Shown here: positions 10,452-21,926 of the stretch, in pieces
How positions within the stretch are numbered: position 1 is the stretch's first letter
Layout of the letters: each line of letters begins with the position of its first letter
Assembly: GCA_013146195.2 (NCBI GenBank)
Contig: CM028378.1
Span: 78,915,808 to 78,979,807, forward strand
DNA: 64,000 nucleotides
Origin: Codonopsis lanceolata
Lineage: Eukaryota; Streptophyta; Magnoliopsida; Asterales; Campanulaceae
Reading direction: 5' to 3'
Position numbers and translations under genes: made by a program
The notes under the pieces: generated by a model
Databases searched by the model: none
Told to the model about the DNA's origin: nothing
What the model saw: only the letters and a program-made list of their open reading frames with translations

Positions 10452-11339
10452 TCAGAATGTCGGATCAACATTTAAGTCATGACGTGCAACGTCCTCGCTG
10501 ATTCCTTGCATATCCTCGACAGTCCAGGAAAATACATCCAGACTGTTTTTTAGCAGCTCGATTAGCCTTTCCCGAGCTTCAGGCGGCATGGCCTTCCCGA
10601 TTTTGATTTTCTGCTCGGGGTAGGCGGGATTGATGATTATTTCTTCCAGCTCGCCTTCAGGCTGAATATCGGGCTCATCCCGCACTTGCAGGGTATCCAT
10701 CTCGATATCTTGTGGCTCTAGGCGCTTAGTCTTATGCCTTGAGGGTGCTGGGGATGGGGCCTGTACGGGCTTATCTGTTTCCATGGGGTCCTCTACTCCA
10801 GAAGTCTGCCTGATCTCAATATTGCTTATAGGAGCAGGGGTTGTTGTAGCATCGGGCATCTCTTTCTCGGGGACTAATGTTGTCTGGTCGGGAATGTCCA
10901 CGATCAGTTTCTGTTTTTTTCTTTGGGAATCTCGGACATATTCCCACATTGCCTGGGGTTTGCTATTCAAGATACCCACTTCATCCTCGGTATAAAACTT
11001 TGCCTTTTGGTGAGGTATAGAAGTCACCATCTGAAATTTGGCCATGGCTGGCGCACCCAGGATGCAATTGTATGCTGATTTGAGATCGATCACCAGAAAA
11101 TTGATCATCTTTGTTCGGGTTTGTGGCCCATCTCCCGTGAAAACCTCGAGCTCGATGGTGCCTTTGACGCCCACTTGATGGTTGGTGAACCCTTCCAGCT
11201 TTCCCAGATAAAGCTTGAGCCGGGCATCTGCTAACTCTAACTCTTTGAAGCAGGAATAATACATGATGTCTCTGCACGCTCCAGTGTCAAGTAGAACTCT
11301 ATGGACTTGCCATTCCTTTACCAGGCAGGAGATGACCAA
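10452..11339 (-). pseudogene. Element A aspartic protease and linker to RT
   Basis: The retropepsin-like catalytic motif 'LLDTGAC' lies at about 11280-11288 near the start, followed by a 'NCILGAPAMAKF' block typical of gypsy proteases. A long acidic/Pro-rich linker leads to RT. The frame is the same as gag and RT, so gag-pro-pol was one polyprotein. It is bounded by premature stops at 11343-11345 and 10452-10454. In an intact element it would cleave the polyprotein inside the virus-like particle. Confidence 0.85.
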
Positions 11340-11342
11340 TGG

Positions 11343-13428
11343 CTATTCGGAGGCAAGAGGGGTGCTTGCCAACTCACTGCGAGTAAAGAAGATATTGGGC
11401 TCCCCTGCTCGCTGTACTACTGGAGAATTTACAGCTTTAGAGAGCGAGTATATGTATTTCCCAATTTGAGTGTTAGATGGAAGCTCTTCCTGGATCACAT
11501 TGACCACTCCTCGAATCTGAGGGGCCTGGCCGCCTCTTCCTCTTGAAGGTCTTCCCTGCCTGTCATTATTCGCGTTGTTCCCATCGCCCTGATCTTTCTT
11601 GAAGTGGTCCAGCTTGCCCGCATTGATCAATTTTTGTATTTCACGTTTTAACACCAGGCATTCTTCTGTGGTGTGTCCGGTACCATGATGATAATCGCAG
11701 TACTTCGTGTTGTCCCTGGTATGAGCTAGCTCAGGGTCAAGCGGATAGGGAACTGGCAGCGCATCTCCTACTTGGAACATAATTTCTTCCCGCGTAGTGT
11801 TCAGCGGGGTAAACTGCGCTTCCCTGAACAATCTTTGCCCGGGGGTGGATGTTCTTCTCCTATCTTTACGCGGACGGTTGTTGCTCTCCTAGCCCTGGTC
11901 AGCTGGCGTGGCCGAGCTACCCTGGGTCTTGTCCTTGTTTTTATTCTTATCTGCTCTAGCAATCTCAATCGAGCAGAATAGGTAGGAACTTGCTAGCAGC
12001 TCAGCTTTGGAAGCCCCTGGGTTCATAGCCAACATTGTCTTCAGTGGCCCTGCTTTCATGTTGTTTAAGTAACAGAATGTTATCTTCGGGTCACTCGTAG
12101 CAGTCACTTAGTCGAGCATCTCCTCGAACCTCTTCAAATAGCTGCTGTAGGACACATGTTCACCTTGTTTTACTTTTGCAAGATCGAACCGGTTCTTGGG
12201 CGTTGGTCCGGCAATGCCAAATTCTTCTAGGAACTTCTCCCGTAACACTTCCCAACTACCGATGGATCCGCGGGGAACCCTTCCTAGCCATGCTTGCGCT
12301 TTCCCCTGAAGAGCCCCCTCGAATGCTCGCATTTTCAGGGCCTCTATGTCCGTGACCATTCGAATCTGTGCCTCGAATGATCTGAGCCAGTCACTTGCCC
12401 CCGTTTTCCCAAAGTATTTCTCAAATTGTGGGAATATGATTCCTTGTGCGGGTGGAGCATTTTCGATCTCAGGGGTGAAAGGGCTACCTTCCAGTGGCTT
12501 GGTGGCACCATATCCGGGCTTAGCCACAGCCAGATTAGCCATCTGTTTGGCCATGTCATGTTTCATTGCCTCCATGCGCTCGGACAGACGTTTCTCAGCA
12601 TCTAGAGTGATACCCGACGAATAGACACGGTCTGACCGATGGTTGTGCGAGGGCGGCGGGCAGAAGGTCGGTGCGCAAGAAGCTTCCACCTCTCTGTCAA
12701 CTCGCGGCCTACACTTAGGCCGGTGTGCCTCTCTTTCAGCGTACTCACGAGCTCTGCGGCGACTGTGACTTTCACTGCGGGCATAATGATTTTGTCCGCG
12801 ACTATGTCGGTATGAAAAATTTTGGCGGCTGTATCTGCTTTCCGCCTGGTCGTCTACTCGCTTCACCTCTTCAACCCTCTCTGAAGGTACATGAATGACA
12901 GATGAGAGTCGTTTGCTGGGGGCGGGCAGATGTTGTGAGGCATGGCCATCACCAACAGGTGCGGGAACGTTGAGAGCTGGCAATATTAAATCAGCAGCCG
13001 GAACCGGGGCATGGCCCAAGGCGAGCAGTTGCTGGCTGAGCCTGTACAATTTTGCTATAGTAGTCCGCCTGGACTTGGAGGGCAGCGGCCTGTTGATCGA
13101 GGGCTTGGCCGGGCGGATTCACATGACTATCCTGTCCATTCTCTCGCTGGCGACTTAGCGGTGTCCTGAGATCCAACTCGCGGGCACTGCGTTGTTCATT
13201 GATAATTTCCCTAGCATCACGTTGGCTAGCACGACTCTGGCTAGCACGTTGAGACGGCTGCTCCTCGACATATGGCACGTCTTTGCCATGGGTTGCCTGC
13301 CAGACAGCAATCTTCTGATTCCTTGTCTGCACCCCTTGGGGTGCCTTTGGTGGGAGGTCCCCAACCAACTGACTACCAGCCTGGTGGTTGCTCACAGTGG
13401 CGTGGTGCTTGCTGCCCTTTCCAGCCAT
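11343..13428 (-). pseudogene. Element A gag (capsid and nucleocapsid)
   Basis: An ATG at 13428 begins a basic, Gln/Arg-rich N-terminal region; a frameshift near 13050 moves to the main frame. The capsid core includes 'ASDWLRSFEAQIRMVTD', 'GALQGKAQAWLGRVP' and 'SYSSYLKRFEEMLD' (Retrotrans_gag pattern). In-frame stops lie at 12108-12110 and 11889-11891. A CX2HX4HX4C knuckle ('YCDYHHGTGHTTEEC') is at 11658-11699, followed by 'LKREIQKLINAGKL'. It is the same type as gag B but clearly a different family. In an intact element it would package the RNA. Confidence 0.85.
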
Positions 13429-13496
13429 TGGAATCAGAGGATTTCTGGAAACTCACACCGGAGAACTTGAGATAAAAAGGGGGTTGATTATTCGTT

Positions 13497-13512
13497 CCCG
13501 GCAACGGAACCA
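13497..13512 (-). promoter_or_regulatory. Primer-binding site of element A (tRNA-Asp type)
   Basis: The - strand reads TGGTTCCGTTGCCGGG three bases after the LTR end. It differs at few positions from the complement of the plant tRNA-Asp 3' end used by many Athila/Tat elements (TGGCGCCGTTGCCGGGG). Confidence 0.75.
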
Positions 13513-13515
13513 AAC

Positions 13516-14225
13516 TGATGTGGCAAAATCACAGCCTGGGCCGTCCTTGAGTTGGGTAGGATATCTGGGCTTGAATCTGCTTCCTTGAACATGGCTGAGA
13601 ACAGAGAAAACCTGAGTGGAAATGCAAGGCAGGGCCTCGCGAAACCCCTCCTGCGTGAGAGTAAGTATCGAGTGGAAGTATGAAAGCAATTCGACAGAAT
13701 GCCAAGGCTCAAGAAAGAGGGTGAGTGTATGCGTGTACCTTGTTATGGCTTGTGGAGGAGTATTTATAGGCCATTTTGTGGTTGAATCCGGCCAGGATTC
13801 GGTTTCCTTAGTTACCTTGTTTAGCAAGGGGAGAATCCCTAGATTTTATTCATGATACGCGGTTGGCCGTGAGATATCAGGAACAGATAAGGCAAGTGTC
13901 CTGCCCACATATGGTAACCTTTGACTGTGTCTTGGAGAACAAGCCTCTGGTGTTTCCTGTTCGATGTTGGTCCGAGCGGACAGGGCACTGCCCGCCTATT
14001 TGATAGATGTTGGATTAAAGCGAACATAGGTCCCGGGCATGGCCCCTGGTCGGACAGGCAAGGTCTATGCCCGACCAGGTTTGGACGGGAGTTACACTGC
14101 TCGCTGCGTGATGCTTCCGTTACTTTGCTTACTAGGCATGTGGGCCTCATAAGGATTGTGCTCGTGGTTGGCACGTGTGGATAGCTCGTGCCTTGCTCGT
14201 GACCGGGTTTGGGCTGGGCATATCA
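13516..14225 (-). mobile_element. 5' LTR of element A (710 bp)
   Basis: On the - strand it starts TGATATG (14225) and ends CACATCA (13516), near-inverted termini with TG...CA ends, immediately followed by a short spacer and the PBS. A TATAAATA box lies at about 13761-13769, placing the transcript start in the last third. The flanking five bases on the right are CTTAT (+ strand); no matching site is found at the left end because the 3' LTR is missing. Confidence 0.75.
13761..13769 (-). promoter_or_regulatory. TATA box of LTR A
   Basis: CCTATAAATACTCC on the - strand inside the LTR, about 250 bp before its end; a typical LTR core promoter position. Confidence 0.6.
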
Positions 14226-15101
14226 CTTATAATTAAAATACCAACTACATAATTTTATTTTATTTTTGCATTAGCGGGACTATTTTGGGTTAGGTTGGTA
14301 GACTTTATGATTCATACGATTTATTTACATGTTCATATTTTTATTTTTGTTCGAAACTCATATTCTGAATTGATGGACATTGCACTAAAAAAGAGGAACT
14401 GGAATGGATATTCTAATCCAGTTTAATATTGTTGTGGTCATAATTTATTGAAACCGATCAACCCCATTTGATATATGCCTTTAACTGATAGAACCTCAAT
14501 CTTGTAAACTCGATAAGAAAATATAATGATATACTAGATTGTGTTGGGCAAATAAATAGAACTTGCTCAATCTTATATATTCTTTAATAATTAAACTTTT
14601 CAAACATATACATTTATCCACAGGTTAATGCAGCATCAAATTCTCTCTAAGCAGTTTGTTGTTCTGGTAACTCTCACTATCATTTATCCATGGTTTTATG
14701 CAGCATCAAATTCTCTCTCCAGTTTAGCTTCTTCATTCCAGTGTTTGCGCTTCAGTTCTACCTTCTTCTCTTCATGAAGTTTAAAAGCTTCTCCCTTTCT
14801 TCCACAAATTCCTCCATCTCCTTCTCTTGACACTCGAAAAATGTCTCCAATTCCTCTATATCCAAAGATAAACAAGAAATCGGTAAGAAAAGGGATTAAA
14901 AAAAACACATTGATTAAGTCTTCTCATAACATAAAGATGCAAGTTGTTTCTTTCGCTCTATTAACAGTCACTTCATATGTTTGACTCTACAACTAGGACA
15001 TTTATAAGATGGGCTGAGACAAAGGAATGTTGATTACTGTTAAAAAGCATGTGGTATTTTGTACTATTATGAACATTTTCATATGTTTGATCCTTTGCAG
15101 T
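14226..15101. other. Intergenic stretch with a short direct duplication and coiled-coil-like remnant
   Basis: A segment containing 'GCAGCATCAAATTCTCTCT' occurs twice, near 14630 and 14700, about 75 bp apart. On the - strand (14700-14830) a short Glu/Lys/Arg-rich frame ('EMEEFVEEREKLLNFMK') resembles a coiled-coil exon but has no start, splice context or neighbours to support it. It may be a captured gene fragment. Confidence 0.35.
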
Positions 15102-15640
15102 TGTAACGCCCCGAGCCTAAAAGCCCAGATCGCTACGCGTAACCCACACACTGACCCACTAAGCAACACAGCATCTTGGGTCATCAGGCGCATGACAAGC
15201 CGACTTAAAAGTCTATGGATGATGTTGGTGTCCAGTAGTAGTGTGACCACCTTATAAATTACACACAATTTCAACACCTACCCAATGTGGGATGGGGGTA
15301 TTACAATCTCCCCCACTTAAAGGCCGAACCATACCTCGGGCAATGCAGGATTCAAGAGGTGGCTCGTAGAGGGATCAAGAGGTGGCTCCCAAGCACATCA
15401 CTTTGTACCCATATTTCCAGCCGAGATCTTACCATTTGTAATACCCCAACCCACCAGCACCGATCGCTATGCGTAGCCCACTCACTGGCCAACTAAGCAC
15501 CGCAACATCATGGGTCATCAGGCCCACCACAAGCCGACCCAAAAGTCTATGAATGATATTGGTGCCCAATAGTGGAATGTTGTTACCTTATAAATTGCAC
15601 ACATTTTCCACACCTACCTGATCTGGGACGGTGTATTACA
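15102..15640 (-). mobile_element. Complete-length TRIM element (two 204-bp LTRs)
   Basis: Two diverged direct repeats, 15102-15305 and 15437-15640, are each 204 bp and bounded by TGTAA...TTACA (right copy TGTAATAC...GTATTACA). The internal region is only 131 bp. On the - strand a purine tract (AAGTGGGGGAGAT) abuts the left LTR and a degenerate 'ATGGTAAGATCTC' PBS-like start follows the right LTR, so the element reads leftwards. Flanks GCAGT and ACAGT are a 5-bp target duplication with one mismatch. No coding capacity, as expected for a TRIM. Confidence 0.75.
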
Positions 15641-15859
15641 ACAGTTTTACAAGTACAAGAGATCCAAGAATTTTTTTCAATGCATAGTCGAGATGAAATA
15701 TTTTGTAAGGATGAACATATATCCACATATAGCACATCATGATTAGGGGTACCAAATTATTAACCAACCTAATGGATTATCCAACATACCCATTTAAAAA
15801 AGACTTATTCGACTTATCCATTTAACACCCAATAGCTTAATGGGTGTTTATGGATAGGG

Positions 15860-16046
15860 TAATGCTAGGGCCACTCTAATAGCACTTAATTTTGGGTACC
15901 AAATGATGTGACATCTTATGTGTCATATTGTTAACATAACTTTTTAACTTATAGTGGAGCCCATAAAATGCCAAATAAGATGACACATTGGAAACCACAT
16001 CATTTGGTGCATAAATTTGAGTGTTCATTGAGTGGCTCTAGCATTA
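15860..16046. mobile_element. MITE with long terminal inverted repeats
   Basis: The 187-bp element begins TAATGCTAGGGCCACTC and ends with the near-perfect complement (GAGTGGCTCTAGCATTA). Inverted similarity extends inward about 70 bp, including 'CCAAATGATGTG' and its complement. It has no coding content. The superfamily is uncertain. Confidence 0.65.
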
Positions 16047-16251
16047 CTCTTATGGATAATACCCACTAAGAACCAATAACAAAATGGATAACTTTAGGTT
16101 TTAACTTGGATATCCATTGGGTTTATCCAAACTAATGAAATTAGCGCGACCATACGAAATTTCGCTTGGCTTAGGCTCGTGAGTTCGAACAAAATGACGG
16201 GTAACAGGTTAGAAAGAGACAAAGAGAGAATTGAGTGAGAGTGGAGAGCTA

Positions 16252-16345
16252 TAGTTGTCAAAGTCGAGAGGCGCTAAAAAGTCGATAGGTCCAAATTTGA
16301 GGCGAGAGGCGAGGCGCTAAAAAGGCGCCCAAAAGGCGCTCAAGA

Positions 16346-16383
<38 letters not shown>

Positions 16384-17086
16384 TAACAAATTTCAACAAA
16401 AACATGTCAAATAGATAAATATGGGAATAAACTGTACATTAAAGATTGTTAAATATGGTAAATATTATAGCATAATTATAGGAGAGTAATTGTAGGAGAA
16501 TAATTATAGGAGATTTGATTTATACTTTCCTAAAATAGATCCTAAAAAGTTTATAAATCTGTACAGTACATAAATTAAAAAAAATCCAGCTACCAATTAA
16601 ATAGAATTAGACCAAAAATAGCTTGAAATTGCCCCAATCCAAAAACCAAGCAAGAGACTAACATGTATAGTCACTGGCGATCAGGTCTGTGGACGTCCGG
16701 CGAAAAATTCCGGCACCGGCGTCGGCGCGTGGGGCACGTGACTCCAATTCCGGCGACCTCGGCGGCAGCGAAGGTCTGCTCGCTTTCTCACGGTGATAGC
16801 ATATCGGCCTTAGATTGGATCAAAAGTGAAGATCGGAGGCTAGATCCGAATTGAAATTTCTGCTATCCTTGTCCGGTGTATCCGAATTTAAAAATAAAAG
16901 AAATAAACGTAAGTGTGCGACTTTAACGATCTTTTAGCGACTGTCGCCTGGAAAAGAAGCGCCAAAGTCGACGACTTTTCATCGACTTATGCACATCGAC
17001 TCGCCTAGCCTTCCTGAAGAGCCGATGCCTTGCCTCGCCTGGAATCTCGCCTGAGGCGCCAAAGGCGCTCTCGCCTTTAACAACTA
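16252..17086. mobile_element. hAT-like non-autonomous element with GGCGC-rich ends
   Basis: Left end TAGTTGTCAAAGTCGAGAGG and right end, inverted, TAGTTGTTAAAGGCGAGAGC, form imperfect TIRs. The subterminal regions are full of 'GAGGCG/AGGCGC' motifs, as in a common plant hAT MITE class. The interior holds an (AT)n run near 16350-16380 and no transposase. An 8-bp target duplication is not evident. A - strand frame at 16923-17204 crosses its right boundary and is not credible as a gene. Confidence 0.55.
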
Positions 17087-17560
17087 TGTCACCAACAAAG
17101 GGACCGGCAATGGGTGGACGATGATGGTGAATTGACGAAGGAACCAGAATATCATCGGATATAGTCTTACGATCCTCGATCGAAAGGCTATTCCTCTTTT
17201 TCAAACCCTAGAAATTAAAAATTAGGATTTCTTCTATGGATTAGGAGGGTTTCTTCAATAATCATCTTCTGTTAATTTTAACATGTTTCCAATCATGTAT
17301 CTGAATTCCAATGTTTTTAAAAAATTTAGCTACATATTTCCTGAACATGAATGGAGGGTAGTTGAAATTTGATCTGTATCTCTTTGAACTAGCTTGATTT
17401 TGATTTCTCTGTACTAGGTTTTCAGTTTTATCTAGTATTTTTAGTTTAGCCTTTGCTACTGAACTTTTGGGTTTTGTTTTCCTCCTCTGAATTGGTCAGT
17501 GAAGTCTTGGAATTAAATTTGCACCAGAATTCTTTGCTTAATTTGTTGAGCCATCAAAGG

Positions 17561-17926
17561 ACAGTAGCCATGGCTGGGTTTTGGTTTGGTATAAAGCTCA
17601 TAGTGGATCAGTTCTCTCATCTTGTTCATATGTTAAGTAGCAAACCAAGTTTTCAAACAGAGATGCTAGCTAGGAAGGGTGATAACAATTTATCTTACTG
17701 TATCATACTAGACAATCAACTTTTCGACTGACTGTCTTCTTAGAGCGAAACCTAGATAAGAGAAATCGTTGTTGACAGTAGCCATGGCTAGGTTTTGTTT
17801 TCATATAAAGCTCATAGTGGATCAGTTCTCTCATCTTGTTCATATGTTAAGTAGTAAACCAAGTTTTCAAACAGAGATGCTAGCTAGGAAGGGTGATAAC
17901 AATTTATCTTACGGTATCATACTAGA
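17561..17926. repeat. Direct duplication, two 152-bp copies 214 bp apart
   Basis: 17561-17712 and 17775-17926 are nearly identical, starting ACAGTAGCCATGGCT and ending TATCATACTAGA. The spacing and conservation indicate a fairly recent local duplication. Short frames in it are not supported as genes. Confidence 0.85.
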
Positions 17927-17994
17927 AATCATTTCCCTTGGTAAATGCTACCATCTCATGTGCCACAAATTGTGTGCCAATTGTGTGCCACTAT

Positions 17995-18024
17995 CATCTC
18001 AACCATTAGTGCAATGGTTGAGAT
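17995..18024. repeat. Perfect 12-bp stem hairpin
   Basis: ATCTCAACCATT is followed six bases later by its complement AATGGTTGAGAT. It could be a MITE remnant; no function is implied. Confidence 0.6.
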
Positions 18025-18239
18025 AAAAGTGATACACTGTTTGTGCCACAAGAGATTTGATTTTCAAATACAAAACTGGTGGTGCAATGATGGCAGAGGA
18101 TGGCTTTTATCAAAAGAAGGGGAAAAAAGTTTATACATCTATGGGTAACATGTGCAAATCAGATTTTGCATAAGGACATAATTGGAAAATTAAAAAAAAT
18201 GATCGATGTATTAAGCATCCCATTTTTTTTATTGATGTT

Positions 18240-18400
18240 AAACGAATGAGGGCAAAAAACTAAATGCAAAAACACCGAGTGCTTTATTTTAGGGTTTAGT
18301 TATCCAAAATAGGGATTCAAGCTGAGGGCAAAACTGGAATGCAAAAAACCCGAGTGTTTTATGTAGGGTTTAGTTATCCAAAATTGGGATTTAGTCAATG
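18240..18400. repeat. Diverged tandem duplication (~82-bp period)
   Basis: Two copies of a segment with 'GAGGGCAAAA...GAGTG(C/T)TTTAT' and 'AGGGTTTAGTTATCCAAAAT' follow each other. The surrounding 17927-19150 stretch shows no gene. Confidence 0.6.
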
Positions 18401-19154
18401 ACAAGCTGAAAGATAAGATTAAGGTATGAGACAACATCACAGATCCTTTTGTGGTGTTTGTGTATCATTTCCCTAATATGATATACTACCTCCATCCGAT
18501 AAAACTTGTCCCATTTGACAAGTCAATTTTTTTAAAATTGTAGATTTACTTGTTGAACTAAATTTTTTATACTATTTTTAGAAACAGACTATTTTTCGAG
18601 GCAAACCAAAAGAGGGATTCTTTTTTCTGGGGAGGGAGATTTTGCGCAAGTGTTGGAAGTAGTTAAATTTTATCCTATTGCAAACTCTTCCAAATGAATT
18701 ACTACACAAAAAATCCCAACTACAACTAGGGAGGATCAAGGTGAGTTCTAGTATCACAACCTACAACCCACAAACACCATACCAAGAAAGATGGTCTTAT
18801 TCAAGAATTAGAAGCATTTAAAGTGTAAAGTAGGTAGGGTATAAAATATCAGTTCATAGCATGTCTACCATCTACTCATCATGTTTCTGTGAAAAACAAA
18901 GAATAGATGACCAGAAAGAACCACAAATTTACAAACATAATTGAAAAGGAAACATGTAAGTTTACTTCAGCTTTTGAACATTATGATGCAATTTAATACT
19001 TTGGACAAGCCAGGAAACTAAGGTACAAAACATGCAATTGCAAATTAGTTAATAATCAATAAAATATATCAATTGCATCATCTATAATGGTTGTAACTGC
19101 GATGATCTCTTTTTGGAGGCTTGTCTAAAAGATTAGAGTAATAGGGAAACGTAC

Positions 19155-20235
19155 CTCCGAATATTGAAATGCCAAGAACAACGATCTGGTCCTTTACATT
19201 GATGAGTTCCACTAACGCAAAACTATGTAAAGAAGGGAGGAACAAAATCAAAAATAAAAATAAAAATCAGTTCCTTCCTTAACATATAAAGAACAAAATT
19301 AGAAGCGAGAAGAAAATATTATTGGGCAAATCAACAAAAGTCCAACCCCACCCCAATTTATAACATCACTTCACAATCTTATGACATAGAGCTATGAATA
19401 GTGTTCACTAACAGTCGAGCATAGCCGAAAATATGAGTGTAAACTAAATTACAATTCGAAAAGTTTTAAGACATTTGGACCTGTTGAGAAGCAAGGTTAA
19501 TACAACTTTTATGCAGAATAAATAACATCAAATAAATCTTCATACCATATACAACATTAGACTTACATGACAGAAATACCAAATAAATCTTCTTACCATT
19601 TATAAAAGTGTGAATTTTCAATAAAAATGTATACTAAAGATTAAATTTTCAGAAAAAGTAAAAATCTTTCGAAACTTCTTTTTGGCAAAAAAAACCTTTT
19701 AAAAAACAGTAAATCCAAAACCCATTTTGAGATCAAACCATTAATATAAGAACATACCATCGTGTCCATGAATTCAATCTCTCGGAACTTGACTCCAGCC
19801 ATGATTCACCCTAAAACCATAAATTAATCACAGAATTCAATTCAGATCAGCAGATATAGTGACGAAATCAAAATCATTTTTTTTAAATACTGAAATCATT
19901 AAAAATTTCTTTGAGAGAATTATTTTAAAATAAACACCCGATCCAGCTTTCTTTAGAATCTAAAAATAGCTATGACAAGATCTGTATAATAAGTATCTAA
20001 TCTAACCAATTTAAAAGGAAGAGTGGAAAACAAAACACTTTTCAAACATCAAATGTTTAATTCGTAATCTAAGTAATAAAAAATAATAAAATCTAAATAT
20101 AGATTCCCATAGCCAAGAAGAACTTACTTGAAAGATTTTTTGTCGCATGAGGCGATTTTGCAATGGCACGCAGTAGAGTGAGAGTGAGTGAGAGTTTGAT
20201 GTTGTGGGGAGGGATAGGAAGCGATATATTTATAG
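19155..20235 (-). pseudogene. Gene-like 5' end of unknown identity (promoter, UTR exon, short start exon)
   Basis: On the - strand a TATA-like CTATAAATATATCGC lies near 20230. A possible 5'UTR exon ends with a GTAAGT donor near 20127. A TTTTAG acceptor leads to an ATG at 19802. The start exon (19758-19802) encodes 'MAGVKFREIEFMDTM' and ends at a GTATG donor. A further exon-like block near 19155-19218 reads 'VELINVKDQIVVLGISIF' and is followed by GTACG. With the obvious splice sites the last two blocks do not join in frame, and no further exons are seen to the left. It may be a truncated or decayed gene copy, or an annotation coincidence. The family is not recognised. Confidence 0.3.
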
Positions 20236-20367
20236 TCGATGAGAAGGGTCGACAACGTATACTAGGGTTTTTCTATAATTCGTAAAATTCTACTATGACC
20301 CTCAGGTTTGATTTACTCAATTGCCTCCTCTCATTTCTTTATTTGTTTCTACGTCCCTTTTATTCCT

Positions 20368-20543
20368 ATCAATCAACTCATACACCAACTGTATTACTCA
20401 TTTTCTAATAAATTTCTATATTTTATTTGTTTCCGTTTTACCTTTTTCTTTTTCTTTTTGGTACTTAGGAGGCCCTAAGGATCCTTGCACCTTCACCTAC
20501 TCTATTGCTTCTCGGCTTGTTTGATATATCACTATTAGAAACC
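20368..20543. repeat. Dispersed direct repeat, copy 1
   Basis: Matches 24671-24825: shared text includes 'AATCAACTCATACACCAA', 'TTTTGGTACTTAGGAGG', 'CACCTTCACCTACTCTATTG' and the terminal TATCACTATTAGAAACC, after which the copies diverge abruptly. See findings for the CACTA-like end. Confidence 0.7.
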
Positions 20544-21926
20544 TTGCATATATCACCTTTTTTTAAAGTGATTTTTACTCTTTTTTAAAGTGATTTTAAA
20601 GTAAGGTTCACGTGTATTATAAGTGGTGTTAATGATTTTAAAGTTTTTTTTTTTGTTTACTTTTAATTTTTGGATTCTTTTTGTATTTTAATCTTTACAA
20701 TTTTGAAACTTATAAATTGTGTTGTTGTGCATTTAGCTTTTCTGATACTTTGTTCTTCGACTATTTATAATGTATGCCTATAGTAATTGTATAGCAACTT
20801 ATCCTACACATTTGTTTTTTTTGTTAGTTATTTTTAAATATCTTTTTTTTAATAGTGTGAATTGAAAACAATTTAAACATACTATCTTAGATAAGCATAT
20901 ATTATGTTAGAGAAATCAAACTTTCAACCCCAAAGTATATACTTATAAATATGAAGTTAAGGTGCACATGGTATTTCACATGTAGGGCATTTTGGTCATT
21001 TTTCGGCAATTCTTTATCTACTTATTCTCTAGCAATGACCTCTTATGTAAATTTTAAGTGAGATAAAACTCAAGAGTGTATGAATCTTTTATTAAAATTT
21101 TTAGATAGAAAAATAAATAAAAATAGAACGGAATCATATCAGAGATGTGAGAGATAGAACTCATGATCAGATAATCACACTCAAGTATCAAAGCCTAAGA
21201 ACCCACCAAAAATTAAAGCCACCACCAATGTTGGATGATCAAACTCCACAATTCATTTCTCCATCTCTCTCTTACAATACAATACACAAGCATACATCAT
21301 GAATTTCAAAATCCATATTTGAACCCATAGCAATGATGAGCCACGCCATGGTTCAATTCGTCTTCATCGTCCCTAGCTTCAACTCCAACAAATTTATAAT
21401 CGACAACGTTGACATGTTTATAGTTTGATTGGAGCAAATTATCGATCTTAAACATTATTCGTTATCATGTCTATCACTACGATTACCAGACGTAACATTC
21501 CAATTATCACCAAATTTGATATGGAATATGAAAATAATAAAAAATTACATTAAGTGCCAAAGGGATTTGGTCGATACTTTAGGGAAATTTGTATTTTAAA
21601 CTAATTTCGATGGTGCCAAAATATGATTAACTCCTAAAATTACACACTAAATCTCTCATTGCACCCCAACCTAAAGCGTCTCACTTTCATACCTTATTTA
21701 ATTATTTTGCTATTTGTCCCACTTATCCCCTCCTCTATGAGAGTTTAAAATATTAATAGAAAATGATATGTGCATGTCACATGAAGATTATTTTGGTCAT
21801 TTTTTGTGAGATTTAGTTATAACTTCATTATTTACTTAACCATTTAGTATTTAAAATATGTTTTTAAATAAAAATAATAAATAATTGTTTGAATAATCCA
21901 AAAATAATTGTATGGCCAAATTACCG

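Larger units (their letters stand above)
6686..14225 (-). mobile_element. Ty3-gypsy, Tat lineage (element A), 5' LTR present, own 3' LTR missing
   Basis: The element reads on the - strand: LTR 13516-14225, tRNA-Asp-type PBS, gag, aspartic protease, RT, RNase H, a second (archaeal-type) RNase H, integrase, then about 700 bp of 3' non-coding DNA. The second RNase H between the first RNase H and integrase is the hallmark of the Tat lineage. The coding part has at least five premature stops and three frameshifts, so it is non-autonomous. At the left end the internal region runs into the LTR of element B rather than a copy of its own LTR. Confidence 0.8.

Noticed and set aside
15102..15640. Cassandra element (5S-RNA-carrying TRIM)
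   Set aside because: Ends TGTAA...TTACA are compatible, but no 5S rRNA promoter-like segment could be recognised in the LTRs, so only a generic TRIM call is made.
16663..17204. Small frames at the right end of the hAT-like MITE
   Set aside because: The - strand frame crosses the MITE boundary and uses the TIR as coding sequence; the + strand frame is MITE interior.
18480..18730. Stowaway MITE beginning CTACCTCCATCCG
   Set aside because: Only one end is recognisable; no matching right terminus with TA was found.
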